Positions 37,904 to 46,266 of a stretch of 64,000 nucleotides of DNA are shown here, in pieces. The stretch lies in NCBI RefSeq assembly GCF_041361345.1, contig NZ_JBGKAD010000001.1, positions 2,604,001 to 2,668,000 on the forward strand, in the 5' to 3' direction. Within the stretch, counting starts at the first letter, position 1, and each line of letters starts with the position of its first letter. The notes under the pieces are model-generated. The model searched no databases. It worked only from the letters and a program-made list of their open reading frames with translations, and had not been told where the DNA came from. The translations under genes and the position numbers were made by a program. The DNA is from Halobaculum sp. MBLA0147 (lineage in GTDB: Archaea > Halobacteriota > Halobacteria > Halobacteriales > Haloferacaceae).

Positions 37904-38344
37904 CTACTCGCCGGACGTGGCCGCCGAGACGGCCGTCCAGAGGGCGTCGGCACTCTCGACGACCTCGTCGGCGGGCGAGAGGTCGCTGTCGGCGTTGTGC
38001 TCGTCGCGGTAGGCGATCACCCACGCGCCGGCCCGTGCACCGGCGCGGACGCCGTTCGCGGAGTCCTCGACGACCACCGTCTCCGCGGGTGCCACGCCGA
38101 GATCCTCCATCGCCGCCTCGTACACGCCCGGTTCCGGCTTGCTCGGCCCGTCGTACTCGTCGGCCGACCGGACGCGGTCGACGGCGAGGTCGAACCGCTC
38201 TAGGACGGTGTCGATCCAGTCCGTCGGCGACGAGGAGACGACGGCCGTCGCGACGCCACGCTCGTGGAGGTCGGCGAGAGCGTCGCTCGTCCCCGGGAGC
38301 AGACGGACTTGTTCGCCGTAGAAATCGGTACACCGATCACTCAT
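37904..38344 (-). pseudogene. N-terminally truncated HAD-family hydrolase
   Basis: A 146-aa fragment. From FYGEQVRLLPGTSDAL it matches the later two thirds of haloarchaeal HAD phosphatases: motif II VVSSSPTDW, the lysine region GPSKPEPGVYE and motif III VVVEDSANGVRAG. The first ~75 residues, with the nucleophile motif DxDGxxxDS and the cap start, are missing: 18 bp upstream the divergent PPC gene begins, and no matching coding is seen in any frame there. No TATA box precedes ATG 38344. Without the catalytic aspartates it cannot work as a normal phosphatase, so a gene remnant is most likely. Confidence 0.75.
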
Positions 38345-38362
38345 CAGAACGGAGACTCGGGT

Positions 38363-38788
38363 ATGCGACACCGCGAAGTCGAGGTTGAGGCGGAGTACGT
38401 CGGCCGGATGGAGACCGGGGCGGACTGGCGCGAGGAGATCGAGGCGCTGGCCGCCGCCGAGTCGGTCGACGCCGGCTGGTTCACGGCGATAGGTGCGGTG
38501 CGGGCCGCGGAGGTGTGGTTCTACGACCAACGCGAGCAGGAGTACCGCGCCGTCGAGTTCGACGAACCGTTGGAGGTCGCGGCCTGCGTCGGCAACGTCT
38601 CGCTGCTCGACGGCGAGCGGTTCGCCCACACTCACGCCGTCCTCTCCAGAGAGAACGGGCAGGCCCTGGCGGGCCACCTCGACAGCGCGCGGGTGTTCGC
38701 GGGGGAGGTCCACCTCCGGGCGTTCGCCGAGCCGCTGGAGCGGACCCACGACGAGCGGACGGATCTGGACCTCTGGCTGAACGACTGA
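38363..38788 (+). CDS. PPC-domain (DUF296) protein
   Basis: A 141-aa single-domain protein of the plant-and-prokaryote-conserved family. Evidence is VEVEAEYVGRMETGADWREEIEALA, WFTAIGAVRAAEVWFYD (each shown within 25 residues of the start or middle) and the metal-site motif HTHAVLSRENGQALAGHL, where three histidines are expected to bind zinc. These proteins form trimers; some are DNA-binding, and most prokaryotic ones are uncharacterised. It is divergent from the HAD remnant with only 18 bp between the two starts. Confidence 0.88.
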   Translation: MRHREVEVEAEYVGRMETGADWREEIEALAAAESVDAGWFTAIGAVRAAEVWFYDQREQEYRAVEFDEPLEVAACVGNVSLLDGERFAHTHAVLSRENGQALAGHLDSARVFAGEVHLRAFAEPLERTHDERTDLDLWLND

Positions 38789-38924
38789 TCGACCAGAACC
38801 GCTGGATTGCGGCGCTCCGCGACCCGCTCGATCGTCCCGACGACGGGCGGACCCGCACTCACCCGCGACGGCGATCGACGCGGGAACCACTGCCCCTTTC
38901 ACCGCCCCGCCGAAACGGGAGACG

Positions 38925-39815
38925 ATGAGTGACCGCCGGGTCGCGCTCGTCGGTGACGACGGATCGGTCGCGAGCGCCGCTCGTGACGCCGGTGTGACGG
39001 TCACCGCGAGTGTCGCCTCGCTCGGCAGCCCCGCGATGGTCGACACTGCGACCCCACTGCCGTCGCTCCCGGTCGACGACGAGACGGACGAGGCTGACGA
39101 GACGGACGAGGTTGACGAGACGGACTGGGCGGGTCGCACGACGCCCTCTGGGACCCAGCTCCCGCTCGACGAGTCGAGCCTCGACGCGATCGTCGCCGTC
39201 GGGGAGCGGGCGCTGTGCGAGACGCTCCGGGCCGCCCCAGGTGTGCCGGTGCTCCCCGTGGCCGTCGCGGGCGAGGAACCGCCGGAGGCGACGGCCGAGA
39301 CGACTGCGACGGACGGCGACCCGATCGAGACGGCGCCCTCGACCGCACTGTCGGCGTTCGCGTCGGGCGCGGTGCGGACGGTCGACCACCGCCCGGTGAC
39401 GGTGTCGGTCGACGGGACGGCCGTCGGCGTCGCCGTGCTCGACACGGGGTTGGTGACGAGCGAGCCGGCGCGGATCTCCGAGTACTCTGTCCACGACGGG
39501 GACCGCCACGTCGAGACGGTCCGTTCGGACGCGATCGTCGTCTCGACGCCGCTCGGCTCGCGCGGTTACGGACGCGCGGCCGGCGGCCCGGTGTTGGCGC
39601 CCGGGACGGGGCTCGCGGTCACACCCGTCGCGCCCTTCGCGACCGCGGCGAGTCCGCAGGTGTTGCCCGAGACGGTCCGGCTCTGCGTCGAACGCGACGA
39701 GGGAGACGTGTCGCTGCTCGTCGACGACAGGGCCGTGGGCCGCGTCCCGCCCGAGACGCCGGTCCGTGTCGTGCCACGTGATTCCGTGGCGGTGGTGGTG
39801 CCGACGGAGGGGTGA
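38925..39815 (+). CDS. NAD-kinase-like protein lacking the GGDGT motif
   Basis: A 296-aa protein. The C-terminal half is clearly the NAD-kinase fold: ISEYSVHDGDRHVETVRSD, VVSTPLGSRGYGRAAGGPV (the conserved TPTGSxAYxxxAGG region) and VTPVAPF. The N-terminal half should hold GGDGT but reads IVAVGERALCETL, and Asp/Glu repeats (ETDEADETDEVDETD) interrupt it. Phosphoryl transfer is therefore doubtful; it may bind NAD(P) in a regulatory way. ATG 38925 lies 27 nt after CCTTTCACC. An active paralogue should exist elsewhere in the genome. Confidence 0.82.
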   Translation: MSDRRVALVGDDGSVASAARDAGVTVTASVASLGSPAMVDTATPLPSLPVDDETDEADETDEVDETDWAGRTTPSGTQLPLDESSLDAIVAVGERALCETLRAAPGVPVLPVAVAGEEPPEATAETTATDGDPIETAPSTALSAFASGAVRTVDHRPVTVSVDGTAVGVAVLDTGLVTSEPARISEYSVHDGDRHVETVRSDAIVVSTPLGSRGYGRAAGGPVLAPGTGLAVTPVAPFATAASPQVLPETVRLCVERDEGDVSLLVDDRAVGRVPPETPVRVVPRDSVAVVVPTEG

Positions 39816-39962
39816 GAGCCGAGACACGACTGCGGTGTCGACGATGACAGGTGGGAGAGAACCGTGGGGTGTCTCGCCCGAGACGTGCGAATCCGACACA
39901 CGGCGCCAGCGACGGCCGAGTGATTGGAAACCTTCTAATGAGTCAACGACAGACGTGCGGGT

Positions 39963-40415
39963 ATGAGCACGGTTCCACTCGCGTTCCCGTTCCCGGTGGG
40001 AGCGTTGGAGAGCGTCTCCGGGCAGTTGCCGTACGTCGTGATGGCGCTCGTCGTGGTGAACTTCGTCACCAGGTTCCTCGCCCACCGCACTCACGTCGCG
40101 CAGGCGGCCGCCGGCGACGACGACGAGGAGCTGTCGCGGTACCGCCCACACGAGGCGAGCAACGTCCTCCTCCTGTTGGCGTCGTTGGCGTTCCTCGTCG
40201 TCGAGCCCCACGGCGGGATGGTGATGTCCGTCCTCGTCCTCGGGCTGTTCCTCACGGACTTCTTCGAGTACGAGTCGCGCCGCGTCGAGGCACGCAACGA
40301 TCTCACGGTCGAACAGCCGAAGAGTTCGCTCGTCGCCTCGGGCTTGGTGTTCCTGTACGCCGGGTTCCAGTCGCTGTTCTTCGTCGTCCAGCCGATCTGG
40401 AACGCCATCGTCTGA
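39963..40415 (+). CDS. haloarchaeal membrane protein, function unknown
   Basis: A 150-aa protein with four hydrophobic segments (residues about 20-38, 65-82, 84-98 and 125-147) separated by an acidic loop (AGDDDEELSRYRPHEASN). The charged DFFEYESRRVEARND segment lies in the loop before the last helix. It looks like a conserved haloarchaeal membrane family, but I cannot name a role. A ccttctaatg box lies 26 nt upstream of ATG. Confidence 0.75.
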   Translation: MSTVPLAFPFPVGALESVSGQLPYVVMALVVVNFVTRFLAHRTHVAQAAAGDDDEELSRYRPHEASNVLLLLASLAFLVVEPHGGMVMSVLVLGLFLTDFFEYESRRVEARNDLTVEQPKSSLVASGLVFLYAGFQSLFFVVQPIWNAIV

Positions 40416-40548
40416 CGGCCGCGGACACAACCTACTTCTCGCCACACGGCGTCGTCGGGGACGTGCCACGCCGACTGCACCGCCGCGACGGAGCGAGTGG
40501 GACCGGAGCACCGACCATCACCGTCGGAACCGACCCGAGGTGGGTCGC

Positions 40549-40731
40549 GTGACGGAGCCGCCGGCGACACCCGCGGCGACGGAACTGCGTGACGTGACCG
40601 TCGAGTTCGCCGAAGCCGCCGAGTTCTCGCGGTACGGTGGGGTCGTTCGACTCCACGACAGCGGCTGGGTGGAGGTCCCGGAACTCCGCCGTCTGTTCCC
40701 GCCGGACGCCGTCGACGAGATCAGGTACTGA
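40549..40731 (+). CDS. small acidic protein, unknown
   Basis: A 60-aa protein (TEPPATPAATELRDVTVEFA... ending DAVDEIRY). The central strands (VTVEFAEAAEFSRYGGVVRLHDSGWVEVP is the span; key residues are Tyr, His and Trp) suggest a small beta sheet, perhaps a protein-interaction module. Start GTG 40549 is likely; GTG 40540 would add three residues. It has no clear promoter of its own. Confidence 0.6.
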   Translation: MTEPPATPAATELRDVTVEFAEAAEFSRYGGVVRLHDSGWVEVPELRRLFPPDAVDEIRY

Positions 40732-40826
40732 GACCTCCTCCGGTGCGGGGATCGTCACCACACGCCGGTGTTCCGACGATCCGGCACGGCCCCGTGTGGA
40801 TTCGTCCCAGAGCCGGGCACGCCCAA

Positions 40827-40840
40827 AAGATACTTATTTC
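40827..40840 (+). promoter_or_regulatory. strong promoter before the candidate RNA
   Basis: AAAAGATACTTATT has a purine-rich BRE followed by a TATA element centred near 40836. It predicts transcription starting at about 40857-40861, where the structured segment begins, and no plus-strand gene follows for over 1 kb. Confidence 0.6.
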
Positions 40841-40856
40841 GTACCCGATCAACCCA

Positions 40857-40930
40857 GGGTGCGCGCCGTGAGGCGCGGTCCCCGGCACCGTGCCGGGCAG
40901 CTAGCACATGGTCGGGCTGGCATCCCACAC
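40857..40930 (+). ncRNA. candidate structured RNA, tRNA-sized, not a tRNA
   Basis: About 70 nt that fold by hand into a closed multi-branch. The closing stem pairs GGGUGC (40857-40862) with GCAUCC (40920-40925). Hairpin 1 pairs GCGCC/GGCGC (40863-40876) with a GUGA tetraloop. Hairpin 2 is the near-perfect palindrome CCCGGCAC-C-GUGCCGGG (40881-40897). A weaker third arm pairs CAGC/GCUG (40898-40919). The T-loop and anticodon-U signatures of a tRNA are absent. Frames across it are short and unlike proteins. Flanks 40732-40826 and 40931-41063 show nothing. Confidence 0.5.
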
Positions 40931-41063
40931 CACTGCCTTCTGCACACGACACGAGACCACGAGCCACGGAGCCGTCGGGCGAGACGGCCGTCTCCGATCG
41001 GCGGTGACGCGCTCTGACGAGCGACGGTCGCTCGCGGGCGACGGTCTCCGATGAGCGACGGTA

Positions 41064-41960
41064 CTACTCTGCGAGCGACTCGTAGGTGTCGCGGACTGTC
41101 TCGGCGAGGAGTCCGTCGCGTCTGAAGACGACGTAGACGACGACGAACGCGCCGTCGACTGGACGCAGGACGAACACCTCCCGCGGCGGAAGACCGTCGG
41201 TCTCGGACACCGCGTCCCCACCACGCTCCGTGCCGTCACCGGCCGCGGCCGTCGCGTCCTCGTCGGCTTGCTCCGTGCGGTCTCCGGCAGACTGCTCCTC
41301 GTCGCCACTGGCGGCCGTCTCCTCGTCCGCCTGTGGGAGTCGCGAGGCGAGACTGCCGGCCGCGAACGACCCACCGTCGGAGCCCCCCACTCTCCCCGCG
41401 CCCGCAGCCTCGGCTCCTCCCTCCCTCTCATCCTCACCCTCGTCGCCCTCGCGCGCGGCCGCAGCCTCGTCGACACGCTCGACGAGTGGGTCGATCGGCC
41501 GGCGACCGCTCCGGAACTCGTGGAACACGTCCCGGCCCGCGGGGTCGCCGAACACGTACAACGAACCGTTCGGCTCGCCGTCCGTGTCGCGGGTGACGCG
41601 AGCGTTCACGGCGTCGCCGTCGCGGCGTGCCGCCTCCCACGCGTCGCGTGCGGCTTCGAACAACCCCTCGACCTCGTCGGCGAACCGGAAGCGTGTGCGC
41701 CGCTCGACGGACAGCGTCTCGAAACTCGCGGTCGCGTCCGGGCCGGTCCAGTCCAGCGTCGCGGCCACGCGGTTCCCCGTCTCCAACTCGGCGACGGTCT
41801 CCGCGAGCGCCCCCTCGTAGCCGTCTGCGGCCACGACGACCGGCTCGTACGCCTCCGCGGGGTCGTCCGTCTCCGCACAGTCGATCAACACGAACGCGGA
41901 TTCCCCGTCGCGGGTGATCCGGGCGTGGACGCGGTAGCGCCCGGGAGTGTCGTCGGTCAT
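41064..41960 (-). CDS. haloarchaeal uncharacterised protein (DUF6663-like)
   Basis: A 298-aa acidic protein. The N-terminal half (RYRVHARITRDGESAFVLID, EPVVVAADGYEGAL, NRVAATLDW) and the C-terminal end (FVLRPVDGAFVVVYVVFRRDG) look conserved and beta-rich, and are separated by about 100 residues of Glu/Gly/Ala/Asp low complexity. I believe it belongs to the haloarchaeal DUF6663 group, from memory of its N-terminus, without certainty. CAGTTTGTCC lies 28 nt upstream of ATG 41960. Confidence 0.7.
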   Translation of the reverse strand: MTDDTPGRYRVHARITRDGESAFVLIDCAETDDPAEAYEPVVVAADGYEGALAETVAELETGNRVAATLDWTGPDATASFETLSVERRTRFRFADEVEGLFEAARDAWEAARRDGDAVNARVTRDTDGEPNGSLYVFGDPAGRDVFHEFRSGRRPIDPLVERVDEAAAAREGDEGEDEREGGAEAAGAGRVGGSDGGSFAAGSLASRLPQADEETAASGDEEQSAGDRTEQADEDATAAAGDGTERGGDAVSETDGLPPREVFVLRPVDGAFVVVYVVFRRDGLLAETVRDTYESLAE

Positions 41961-42170
41961 GCTACCTGGTCGGCGCCGCGCGGACAAACTGGTGTCGCTC
42001 CCGTCGCCGGGTCGCGACACCCACACTCTCGCCGCCGCCCGGCGACACCCACCTCTCCCCGTCACGTCCGCGACGACGGCGCGAGTCCACTCCCGTCGTT
42101 TCAACCTTCGGACGAGCGACGCGACGCCGCCGCCTTGTCCCGCCGTTTCACTTTCACTCTGCTGTTAACG

Positions 42171-42180
42171 GGGGTTTATG
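42171..42180 (+). promoter_or_regulatory. TATA box of radA
   Basis: GGGGTTTATG centred near 42175 predicts a start of transcription at about 42200, giving a leader of under 10 nt to ATG 42208. Confidence 0.55.
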
Positions 42181-42207
42181 TGTCGTCCCGCACCAGAGTA
42201 TGGTACG

Positions 42208-43239
42208 ATGGCAGACGACGACCTCGAAGCCCTCCCGGGCGTCGGCCCGGCGACGGCGGACAAACTCGTGGACGCAGGATTCGAGACGTACCAGAGCATC
42301 GCGGTCGCCAGCGCGGGCGACCTGGCGAACACGGCCGACATCGGCGACTCGACATCGGCAGACATCATCCAGGCGGCCCGCGAGGCCGCGGACGTGGGTG
42401 GGTTCGAGTCCGGCTCGACCGTGCTCGAACGACGCCAGCGGATCGGGAAGCTCTCCTGGCAGATCGACGAGGTGGACGAGCTCCTCGACGGCGGGCTGGA
42501 GACGCAGTCGATCACCGAGGTGTACGGCGAGTTCGGCTCCGGGAAGTCGCAGGTGACACACCAGATGTCGGTGAACGTCCAGCTCCCGCCGGAACACGGC
42601 GGCCTGGGCGGCGGCGCGGTGTTCATCGACTCCGAGGACACGTTCCGGCCCGAACGGATCGACGACATGATCCGCGGGCTCGACGACGAGATCCTCGCCG
42701 ACGAGCTGGAGCGGCGCGAGATCGAGGGCGAGCCGGGCGACGAGGAGACGATGCAGGCGCTGTTGGAGGACTTCCTCGACCACATCCACGTCGCGAAGGC
42801 GTTCAACGCCAACCACCAGATGCTGCTGGCGGAGAAGGCCGAGGAACTCGCCGCGGACGCCGAGGACACGGAGTACCCGGTGAAGCTGCTGTGTGTCGAC
42901 TCGCTGACGGCCCACTTCCGCGCGGAGTACGTCGGCCGGGGTGAACTCGCTGAACGGCAACAGAAGCTGAACAAACACCTCCACGACCTCGACCAGGTCG
43001 GGAACCTCCACAACGCCGCCGTGCTGGTGACGAACCAGGTCGCCTCGAACCCGGACTCGTACTTCGGGGACCCGACTCAGCCAATCGGTGGGAACATCCT
43101 GGGTCACAAGTCGACGTTCCGGATCTACCTCCGGAAGTCGAAGGGTGACAAGCGGATCGTCCGGCTCGTCGACGCGCCGAACCTCGCCGACGGCGAGGCC
43201 GTGATGCGCGTCGAGGACGGCGGTCTGATGCCGGAGTAG
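42208..43239 (+). CDS. radA: DNA repair and recombination protein RadA
   Basis: A 343-aa archaeal RecA/Rad51 recombinase that forms filaments on single-stranded DNA for strand exchange. The N-terminal helix-hairpin-helix domain ([20 protein letters not shown], residues about 4-23) and the linker are followed by the ATPase core: Walker [10 protein letters not shown] (about 110), VFIDSEDTF, Walker [10 protein letters not shown] (about 230), and loop L2 region around [20 protein letters not shown]. Length matches haloarchaeal RadA. ATG 42208 gives the conserved start [13 protein letters not shown]. Confidence 0.97.
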   Translation: MADDDLEALPGVGPATADKLVDAGFETYQSIAVASAGDLANTADIGDSTSADIIQAAREAADVGGFESGSTVLERRQRIGKLSWQIDEVDELLDGGLETQSITEVYGEFGSGKSQVTHQMSVNVQLPPEHGGLGGGAVFIDSEDTFRPERIDDMIRGLDDEILADELERREIEGEPGDEETMQALLEDFLDHIHVAKAFNANHQMLLAEKAEELAADAEDTEYPVKLLCVDSLTAHFRAEYVGRGELAERQQKLNKHLHDLDQVGNLHNAAVLVTNQVASNPDSYFGDPTQPIGGNILGHKSTFRIYLRKSKGDKRIVRLVDAPNLADGEAVMRVEDGGLMPE

Positions 43240-43384
43240 GGCCCGCCGACGAAGGGGCACACCGTCCGGCCCGACGCCGACGGGCCGTGTCTCGTCGCGT
43301 GTTCTAGCGAGCCACACCGACCACTCCCACGGTCGGAGTCGAAAGCACGACGTGGTCTCGACGCTATCACAGTACGGACGCCGT

Positions 43385-43777
43385 CTACCGACTCGTCGTC
43401 GCTTCACCGTGCCGTGCCCACTCGATCGCCCTCTCGAAGTCGTCGAACGTGGCTATCTCGGCACCCTCGATGTCGTACTTGGCCTTCAGTGACATCGCCT
43501 TGATCCGCTCTGCACACAGGGCAGCACGCTGGAAGTTCGGGAGCCGTGCCGACTCCTGTGCGGCGGCTTCCCAGACTTCGAACGCGTCCTTCGAGAACGG
43601 GTCCGTGATGTTCACCAAGTCTGCACTCGCGACGACGTCTTCCTCGTATCTGTCGACGATCTCCCCGTACGCAGCACCTGCGTAGTCGAACGCCTCCATC
43701 GGCATCTCCTCGTGGAACCGTCCGACGACGACACCGTCCTGGTACTCGATGCTCCAGTGGTCACCTTCTCTGCGCAT
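43385..43777 (-). CDS. STAS/SpoIIAA-like protein
   Basis: A 130-aa cytoplasmic protein. The pattern WSIEYQDGVVVGRFHEEM..., VVASADLVNITDPFSKDAF, FQRAALCAERIKAMSLKAKY and IATFDDFERAIEWAR matches the SpoIIAA/STAS-like fold of alternating strands and helices. Such proteins bind partners or lipids; nothing more specific can be said. Its codon use is less GC-rich than its neighbours (visibly more A/T at third positions), suggesting later arrival. A CATAAATG box lies about 22 nt before ATG. Confidence 0.7.
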   Translation of the reverse strand: MRREGDHWSIEYQDGVVVGRFHEEMPMEAFDYAGAAYGEIVDRYEEDVVASADLVNITDPFSKDAFEVWEAAAQESARLPNFQRAALCAERIKAMSLKAKYDIEGAEIATFDDFERAIEWARHGEATTSR

Positions 43778-43794
43778 AGTCTGGCCGATGTGAT

Positions 43795-43803
43795 CATTTA
43801 TGA
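43795..43803 (-). promoter_or_regulatory. TATA box for the STAS-like gene
   Basis: Minus-strand TCATAAATG is centred 22 nt upstream of ATG 43777, within an AT-rich island (43786-43870) unusual for this genome. Confidence 0.5.
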
Positions 43804-43897
43804 AGAAACTTCTGAATGGTACATACTACGAGGAGTTCAATCACGAACGGAGAGTCCGAAAGTGTGTGAACCCTCTCCCGTTCGTTCTCACTCTCCG

Positions 43898-44326
43898 CTA
43901 CTCCTCGGTCTTCGTCACGTCCAGATCTTCGATGTCGCCCTCGTGGAGCTTCGCGCCGTCTTGGGCCACCTGTCGAGCCAACACGGCACACTTGATCCGC
44001 ATCGGAGAGATGTCGACCCCGAGCATCTCCGTCACGTCGTCGCGGTCCAACTCCTCGAGTTCCGCGAGCGTCATCCCGTGGAGTCGCTCCGACAGCATCG
44101 AGGCCGAGGCCTGCGAGATGGCACAGCCGTCGCCGGAGAACACCACCCGCTCGATCGTCTCCCCGTCGTCGGCCAGGCGCACGTCGACGGTGATCGTGTC
44201 GCCACACGAGGGGTTCTCGCCGGTGTGCGAGAAGTCCGGCTCCTCCAGTTCTCCGTAGTTGCGCGGGTTCTTGTAGTGGTCGAGGATCTGCTGTCTGTAC
44301 ATGTCCGAGCCGCCACCGATACCCAT
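43898..44326 (-). CDS. sufU: Fe-S cluster assembly scaffold/sulfur-transfer protein SufU
   Basis: A 142-aa NifU-N/SufU-type protein that accepts sulfur for Fe-S cluster assembly. It starts DMYRQQILDHYKNPRNYGEL and keeps the three ligand cysteines: ENPSCGDTITV (Cys41 with Asp43), FSGDGCAISQASASML (Cys68) and RIKCAVLA (near residue 120). The insertion GMTLAELEELDRDD between the second and third cysteine favours SufU over IscU. ATG 44326 lies about 30 nt after a CCTTTTGC box. The other suf genes are not in the window. Confidence 0.9.
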   Translation of the reverse strand: MGIGGGSDMYRQQILDHYKNPRNYGELEEPDFSHTGENPSCGDTITVDVRLADDGETIERVVFSGDGCAISQASASMLSERLHGMTLAELEELDRDDVTEMLGVDISPMRIKCAVLARQVAQDGAKLHEGDIEDLDVTKTEE

Positions 44327-44379
44327 AGTGTCTGGAGTTGGGTCGTCTGGCGCAAAAGGATTCCGGGGAGGGCCCACTT

Positions 44380-44515
44380 CGTCGTGTCTCGGGAGAGGCA
44401 ACGTCGTCGTGTCTCGGGAGAGGCAACGTCGTCGCGTCCGTGGTGCGTCGACTCCGTCGTGTCTGTGGTGAGGTCCACTCCGTCCCGTCTGTGGTGCGTC
44501 GACTCCGTCCCGTCT
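44380..44515. repeat. two families of ~25-bp tandem repeats between sufU and the photolyase gene
   Basis: The unit cgtcgtgtctcgggagaggc occurs at 44380 and 44405. Three diverged copies of a unit containing gtggtgcgtcgactccgtc follow from about 44436 to 44509. The remaining part of 44327-44655 holds a CCTCTTTGTC box near 44583 and no further gene. Confidence 0.75.
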
Positions 44516-44655
44516 CCCTCGTGGTGAGCGTGCGGTGTCGGCGCCGACGGGCCTCGGGAGCCTCCGCCCGCCGCCCAACCTCTTTGTCGGCGACGCCCCT
44601 ACGAGTGGTACCACGACCGGGCCCGCCACCGGGACCCGGCGTCGCGACACCACCC

Positions 44656-46206
44656 ATGACACTCTGGCTACTCGGCAACCAACTCTCGGTCGACGCCGCA
44701 CCGCTCGCGGGCGAGGACGAGGTGCTCATGATCGAGGCGTACGACTTCGCCGACCGACTCCCGTACCACCCGTACAAGTTGACGCTCGTCTTCTCCGCGA
44801 TGCGTCACGTCCGCGACCGGCTCCGTGCGGACGGCTACGACGTGACGTACCTGCAGGCGGAGTCGTTCGCGGCGGGGCTCGCGGAGTACGCCGCCGCCGC
44901 GCCGGACGACGACCTGGTCCTACAGCGACCCGCCGCACACCGTGCCGGCGAACGACTGCAGGACCTCGCCGCCGACGCCGGCCTCACGGTGACCCTCGTC
45001 GAGAACGACCTGTTCCTCACCACCCCTGCGGAGTGGGACGAGTGGGCCGCGGACCGCGGCGACACGTACCGACAGGAACACTGGTACCGCCACGTCCGCC
45101 GGGAGACCGGCGTGTTGATGGACGACGGCGACCCCGTCGGCGGGGAGTGGAACTACGACGACGACAACCGCGAGACGCCGCCGGACGACTGGGAGCCGCC
45201 CGCGCTGGCGACGTTCGAGCCCGACGAGATCACCCGCGAGGTCCACGCGATGGTCATCGAGCGGTACGACCACCTCTGGGGGAACCACGAGTTGGACGAG
45301 TTCTGTTGGCCGGTCACCCGCGCGGAGGCGCTCCAGGCGCTGGAACAGTTCGTCGAGGTGCGACTCCCCGCGTTCGGGCCGTACCAGGACGCGATGGTCG
45401 AGGGGGAGTGGGCTCTGGACCACTCGCTGTTGTCGCCGGCGATCAACCTCGGGCTACTCGACCCGATGGAGGTGGTCGAACGCGTCGAGACCGCCTACGA
45501 GGAGCGCGGCGTCGAACCCGGTGCGCCGGCCGAGGCGGTGACCCGCGAGGGGACGATCCCGCTCAACAGCGTCGAGGGGTTCGTCCGGCAGATCCTCGGC
45601 TGGCGGGAGTTCATGCGACACGTCTACCGGGAGGCGATGCCGGAGTTGGCGGAGACGAACCAGTTGGACGCGACCCGCGAGTTGCCGGAGCTGTACTACA
45701 GCGGCGAGACGGAGATGACCTGCATGTCGGAGGCGGTCGGACACGTCTGGGAACGGGGGTACGCCCACCACATCGAGCGGCTGATGCTGTTGGCGAACTT
45801 CGCGACGCTGTACGGCGCGGACCCGCACGAACTCGACGAGTGGTTCCACTTCGGGTTCGTCGACGCCTACGACTGGGTGACGACGCCGAACACCGTCGGG
45901 ATGGGGTCGTTCGCGACGGACGTACTCTCCTCGAAGCCGTACGCCTCCTCGGCGAACTACGTCAACGATATGAGCGACCACTGCTCGTCGTGTGCCTACT
46001 ACCACACGAAGACGACGGGTGAGGGCGCGTGTCCGTTCAACAGTCTCTACTGGGACTTCCTGAAGGAGAACGAGGCGGTGCTCCGCGGCACCGGCCGGAT
46101 GGGACTGATGTACAACCACGTCGACGGGAAGGACGACGAAGAGTGGGCCGCCATCCGCGAGCGGGCCGACGAGGTGCGGGCGATGGCCCGCGACGGGGAG
46201 TTGTGA
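44656..46206 (+). CDS. Fe-S bacterial-type cryptochrome/photolyase family protein
   Basis: A 516-aa protein of the PhrB/FeS-BCP branch, which uses FAD and blue light to repair (6-4) photoproducts. It starts LWLLGNQLSVDAAPL (antenna domain). The FAD-binding helical part includes GFVRQILGWREFMRHVYREAMP, and the four Fe-S cysteines are in MTCMSEAVGH, CSSCAYYHTK and GACPFN (residues about 355-460). Start ATG 44656 gives the family N-terminus; an in-frame GTG at 44605 lies about 22 nt after a CCTCTTTGTC box and would add 17 Pro-rich residues. Chain-end LRGTGRMGLMYNHVDGK is also typical. Confidence 0.92.
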   Translation: MTLWLLGNQLSVDAAPLAGEDEVLMIEAYDFADRLPYHPYKLTLVFSAMRHVRDRLRADGYDVTYLQAESFAAGLAEYAAAAPDDDLVLQRPAAHRAGERLQDLAADAGLTVTLVENDLFLTTPAEWDEWAADRGDTYRQEHWYRHVRRETGVLMDDGDPVGGEWNYDDDNRETPPDDWEPPALATFEPDEITREVHAMVIERYDHLWGNHELDEFCWPVTRAEALQALEQFVEVRLPAFGPYQDAMVEGEWALDHSLLSPAINLGLLDPMEVVERVETAYEERGVEPGAPAEAVTREGTIPLNSVEGFVRQILGWREFMRHVYREAMPELAETNQLDATRELPELYYSGETEMTCMSEAVGHVWERGYAHHIERLMLLANFATLYGADPHELDEWFHFGFVDAYDWVTTPNTVGMGSFATDVLSSKPYASSANYVNDMSDHCSSCAYYHTKTTGEGACPFNSLYWDFLKENEAVLRGTGRMGLMYNHVDGKDDEEWAAIRERADEVRAMARDGEL

Positions 46207-46266
46207 GGACGGGCGGACGACACCGAGTCGACTCTCGACGCCCGCACCGGGGACCCCCGCAGCGCA

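Noticed and set aside
40857-40930. tRNA gene
   Set aside because: Size and branching fit, but there is no T-loop consensus, no U33 in the putative anticodon loop, and the closing stem does not end in a normal acceptor.
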